From NCBI GenBank assembly GCA_031548675.1, contig JAVBQU010000089.1:1-7057 (forward strand): DNA of 7,057 nt. Direction: 5' to 3'. The position numbers and the translations under genes were made by a program. This DNA is from JAVBQU01 sp031548675. GTDB lineage: Bacteria > Bacteroidota > Bacteroidia > Bacteroidales > P3. Positions within the stretch are counted from its first letter, which is position 1, and each line of letters begins with the position of its first letter. The notes under the pieces are model-generated. The model saw only the letters and a list, made by a program, of their open reading frames with translations. It searched no databases and had not been told where the DNA came from. Positions 5,453-7,057 of the stretch are shown in pieces.

Positions 5453-5481
5453 TTTGCTTCCACCTCAATTTTGTACCTTTG
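5453..5481 (+). promoter_or_regulatory. Bacteroidota-type promoter for uvrC
   Basis: A -33 TTTG at 5453-5456 and an exact -7 TACCTTTG (TAnnTTTG) at 5474-5481 are separated by 17 nt, at the short end of the accepted range. Transcription would begin near 5486-5489, leaving a leader of about 70 nt before the ATG at 5560. No Shine-Dalgarno precedes the ATG. No start site is demonstrated. Confidence 0.6.
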
Positions 5482-5559
5482 CAAACCCACTCAAGTTAAA
5501 AAACCGATGGGAATTCTGACAAATTAAGTTACTTTGTATTAGGTAAATTAACCATATCA

Positions 5560-7057
5560 ATGAAAGCCGAACATAAATATTTCGAAAAGCTCAATCCCAT
5601 TATCAAAACCCTGCCCGATAAACCGGGCATTTACCAGTATTTTGATGAAAGCGGAACTATTATTTATGTTGGAAAAGCCAAAAATTTAAAGAAAAGGGTA
5701 TTATCCTATTTCAACAAAGAAGATAATTCTTTCTCAGGCAAAACGGCTGTGCTGGTTCGCAAAATAGCCGATATCCGCTATATTGTAACCGAAACCGAAT
5801 TTGATGCCCTATTGCTCGAAAACAATTTAATCAAGCAATATCAGCCCCGCTATAATGTAATGCTGAAGGATGACAAAACCTATCCGTGGATTTGCATCAA
5901 AAACGAACCCTTTCCCCGTATTTTTCCTATACGAAATCTATTAAAAGATGGTTCGCAGTACTTTGGACCCTATGGCTCCGTACGTATGATGAATACGATA
6001 TTAGAACTCATTCGTCAATTGTACCAATACCGTACCTGCTACTATAATCTTTCACAAGAAAACATTCGAAAGAAAAAATTTAAGGTCTGTCTCGAATACC
6101 ATATTAAAAATTGCAAAGGACCCTGCGAAGGCTTGCAGACAGAAGAAGACTACAACCAAACCATAGATAACATTATTCAGATAATCAAAGGCAATATATC
6201 GTCGGTAGCCACCCAGCTTAAGGCAAAAATAAAAGAATATGCCGAAAAAATGGAGTTCGAAAAAGCCCATATTGTCAAGGAAAAGTTGGATTTATTAGAG
6301 AAATATCAATCCAAATCCTTGGTAGTTACGCCCGAACTCAAAGATTTGGATGTATTCAGCATCGAAACCGACGAACAAGCAGGCTATGTAAATATGCTTC
6401 GGATTATCAACGGCTCTATTGTTCAAGCACATACCATCGAACTCAAAAAGAAGCTCGAAGAAACAGAAGACGAACTGCTGCTGCTGGCAATCCTCAACCT
6501 TCGGGAACGCCTGCAAAGTAATGCACCCGAAATACTGCTCCCTTTTGCTGTAGATTGGCATATACCCGACGTAAAAATTACAGTTCCACAACGGGGCGAC
6601 AAGAAAAAATTGATAGAACTTTCGAGCCGGAACGTAAAAATGTACCGGATGGAAAAACAACGCCGTCAGGATTTAATAGATCCCGAAAGGCATAGCAAGC
6701 GTATTCTCAATCAGATTAAAACCGACTTGCGGATGGATGTTCTGCCTGAGCATATAGAATGTTTCGATAACTCGAACATACAAGGAGAATTTCCGGTAGC
6801 CGCTATGGTTTGTTTCAAAAATGCCAAACCCGATAAAAAAGAATACCGGCATTTCAATATCAAAACCGTAGAAGGTCCCAACGACTTTGCTTCGATGGAA
6901 GAAATTATCTACCGCCGCTACAAACGTTTGCTCGAGGAGCAAAAACCACTGCCGCAGCTTATCGTTATCGACGGCGGAAAAGGACAGCTTCATGCAGCCG
7001 TTACCAGCTTACAGAAACTCGATTTATTCGGAAAAATGAAAATCATAGGCATTGCCA
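5560..7057 (+). CDS. uvrC: UvrABC excinuclease subunit C (3' end beyond window)
   Basis: The frame is open from the ATG at 5560 to the window edge: 499 codons of an expected ~600. UvrC makes both incisions around bulky DNA lesions in nucleotide excision repair, after recruitment by UvrB. The N-terminal GIY-YIG nuclease (3' incision) is at about 20-100: PGIYQYF at 22-28, IYVGKAKNLKKR at 35-46 (YVG in place of YIG) with Y36 and R46, and E87 and N99 further along. A UvrB-binding UVR helix pair is at about 215-250. The RNase H-like nuclease (5' incision) has ECFDNSN with D403 and IVIDGGKGQL with D471; the third catalytic residue (His) and the C-terminal helix-hairpin-helix motifs lie past the edge. 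C160, C177, C185 and C189 resemble the cysteine set proposed to bind an iron-sulfur cluster in some UvrC proteins. It has its own promoter and is intact as far as seen. Confidence 0.96.
   Translation, partial: MKAEHKYFEKLNPIIKTLPDKPGIYQYFDESGTIIYVGKAKNLKKRVLSYFNKEDNSFSGKTAVLVRKIADIRYIVTETEFDALLLENNLIKQYQPRYNVMLKDDKTYPWICIKNEPFPRIFPIRNLLKDGSQYFGPYGSVRMMNTILELIRQLYQYRTCYYNLSQENIRKKKFKVCLEYHIKNCKGPCEGLQTEEDYNQTIDNIIQIIKGNISSVATQLKAKIKEYAEKMEFEKAHIVKEKLDLLEKYQSKSLVVTPELKDLDVFSIETDEQAGYVNMLRIINGSIVQAHTIELKKKLEETEDELLLLAILNLRERLQSNAPEILLPFAVDWHIPDVKITVPQRGDKKKLIELSSRNVKMYRMEKQRRQDLIDPERHSKRILNQIKTDLRMDVLPEHIECFDNSNIQGEFPVAAMVCFKNAKPDKKEYRHFNIKTVEGPNDFASMEEIIYRRYKRLLEEQKPLPQLIVIDGGKGQLHAAVTSLQKLDLFGKMKIIGIA

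Noticed and set aside
6052..6993. Three - strand ORFs (6052-6270, 6295-6660, 6673-6993) inside uvrC
   Set aside because: They are antisense to uvrC, rich in F, Y and C from the complement of A-rich codons, and match no family.

Overview
The window looks like chromosomal DNA of a Bacteroidota bacterium, probably order Bacteroidales. It is AT-rich. Two promoters match the Bacteroidota -33 TTG / -7 TAnnTTTG pattern, and the genes lack clear Shine-Dalgarno sequences. The gene families (stand-alone TonB C-terminal-domain proteins, a secreted GH29 fucosidase, a DUF6261-like protein, a 'MANTYSQ...' Y1 transposase) are typical of that phylum. Species-level identity cannot be read from the sequence.

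Layout. (1) 1-292: non-coding leader with a good promoter at 78-108. (2) 293-1223: two adjacent + strand genes, diverged tandem duplicates, each encoding a short secreted or membrane-anchored protein with a TonB C-terminal domain. (3) 1287-2720: a complete secreted GH29 alpha-L-fucosidase. (4) 2814 to about 4250: an array of four copies of a ~216-bp intergenic repeat, each copy carrying several short GC-rich hairpins. A single-domain HUH/Y1 transposase of the REP-associated (RAYT, IS200-like) type lies between copies 1 and 2 on the - strand. A second, nearly deleted copy of the transposase-element end follows copy 4. (5) 4318-5076: a - strand gene for a DUF6261-like protein of unknown function. 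(6) 5160-5345: a 41-bp-period tandem repeat. (7) 5453 to the end: a uvrC promoter and the first 499 codons of uvrC, cut by the window edge.

How it fits together. The tonB-like pair and the fucosidase lie head-to-tail and could be co-transcribed, but no SusC/SusD genes are present, so a polysaccharide-utilization locus cannot be claimed. uvrC is a housekeeping DNA-repair gene with its own promoter. The most unusual part is the transposase and hairpin array. The transposase ORF is bracketed by hairpins 10 nt after its stop and 18 nt before its start. The same hairpin types recur in the flanking units, and one shows a compensatory base-pair change between its two copies. This is the organization expected of a RAYT with its REP/BIME-like substrates, here in an unusually long (~216 bp) multi-hairpin unit.
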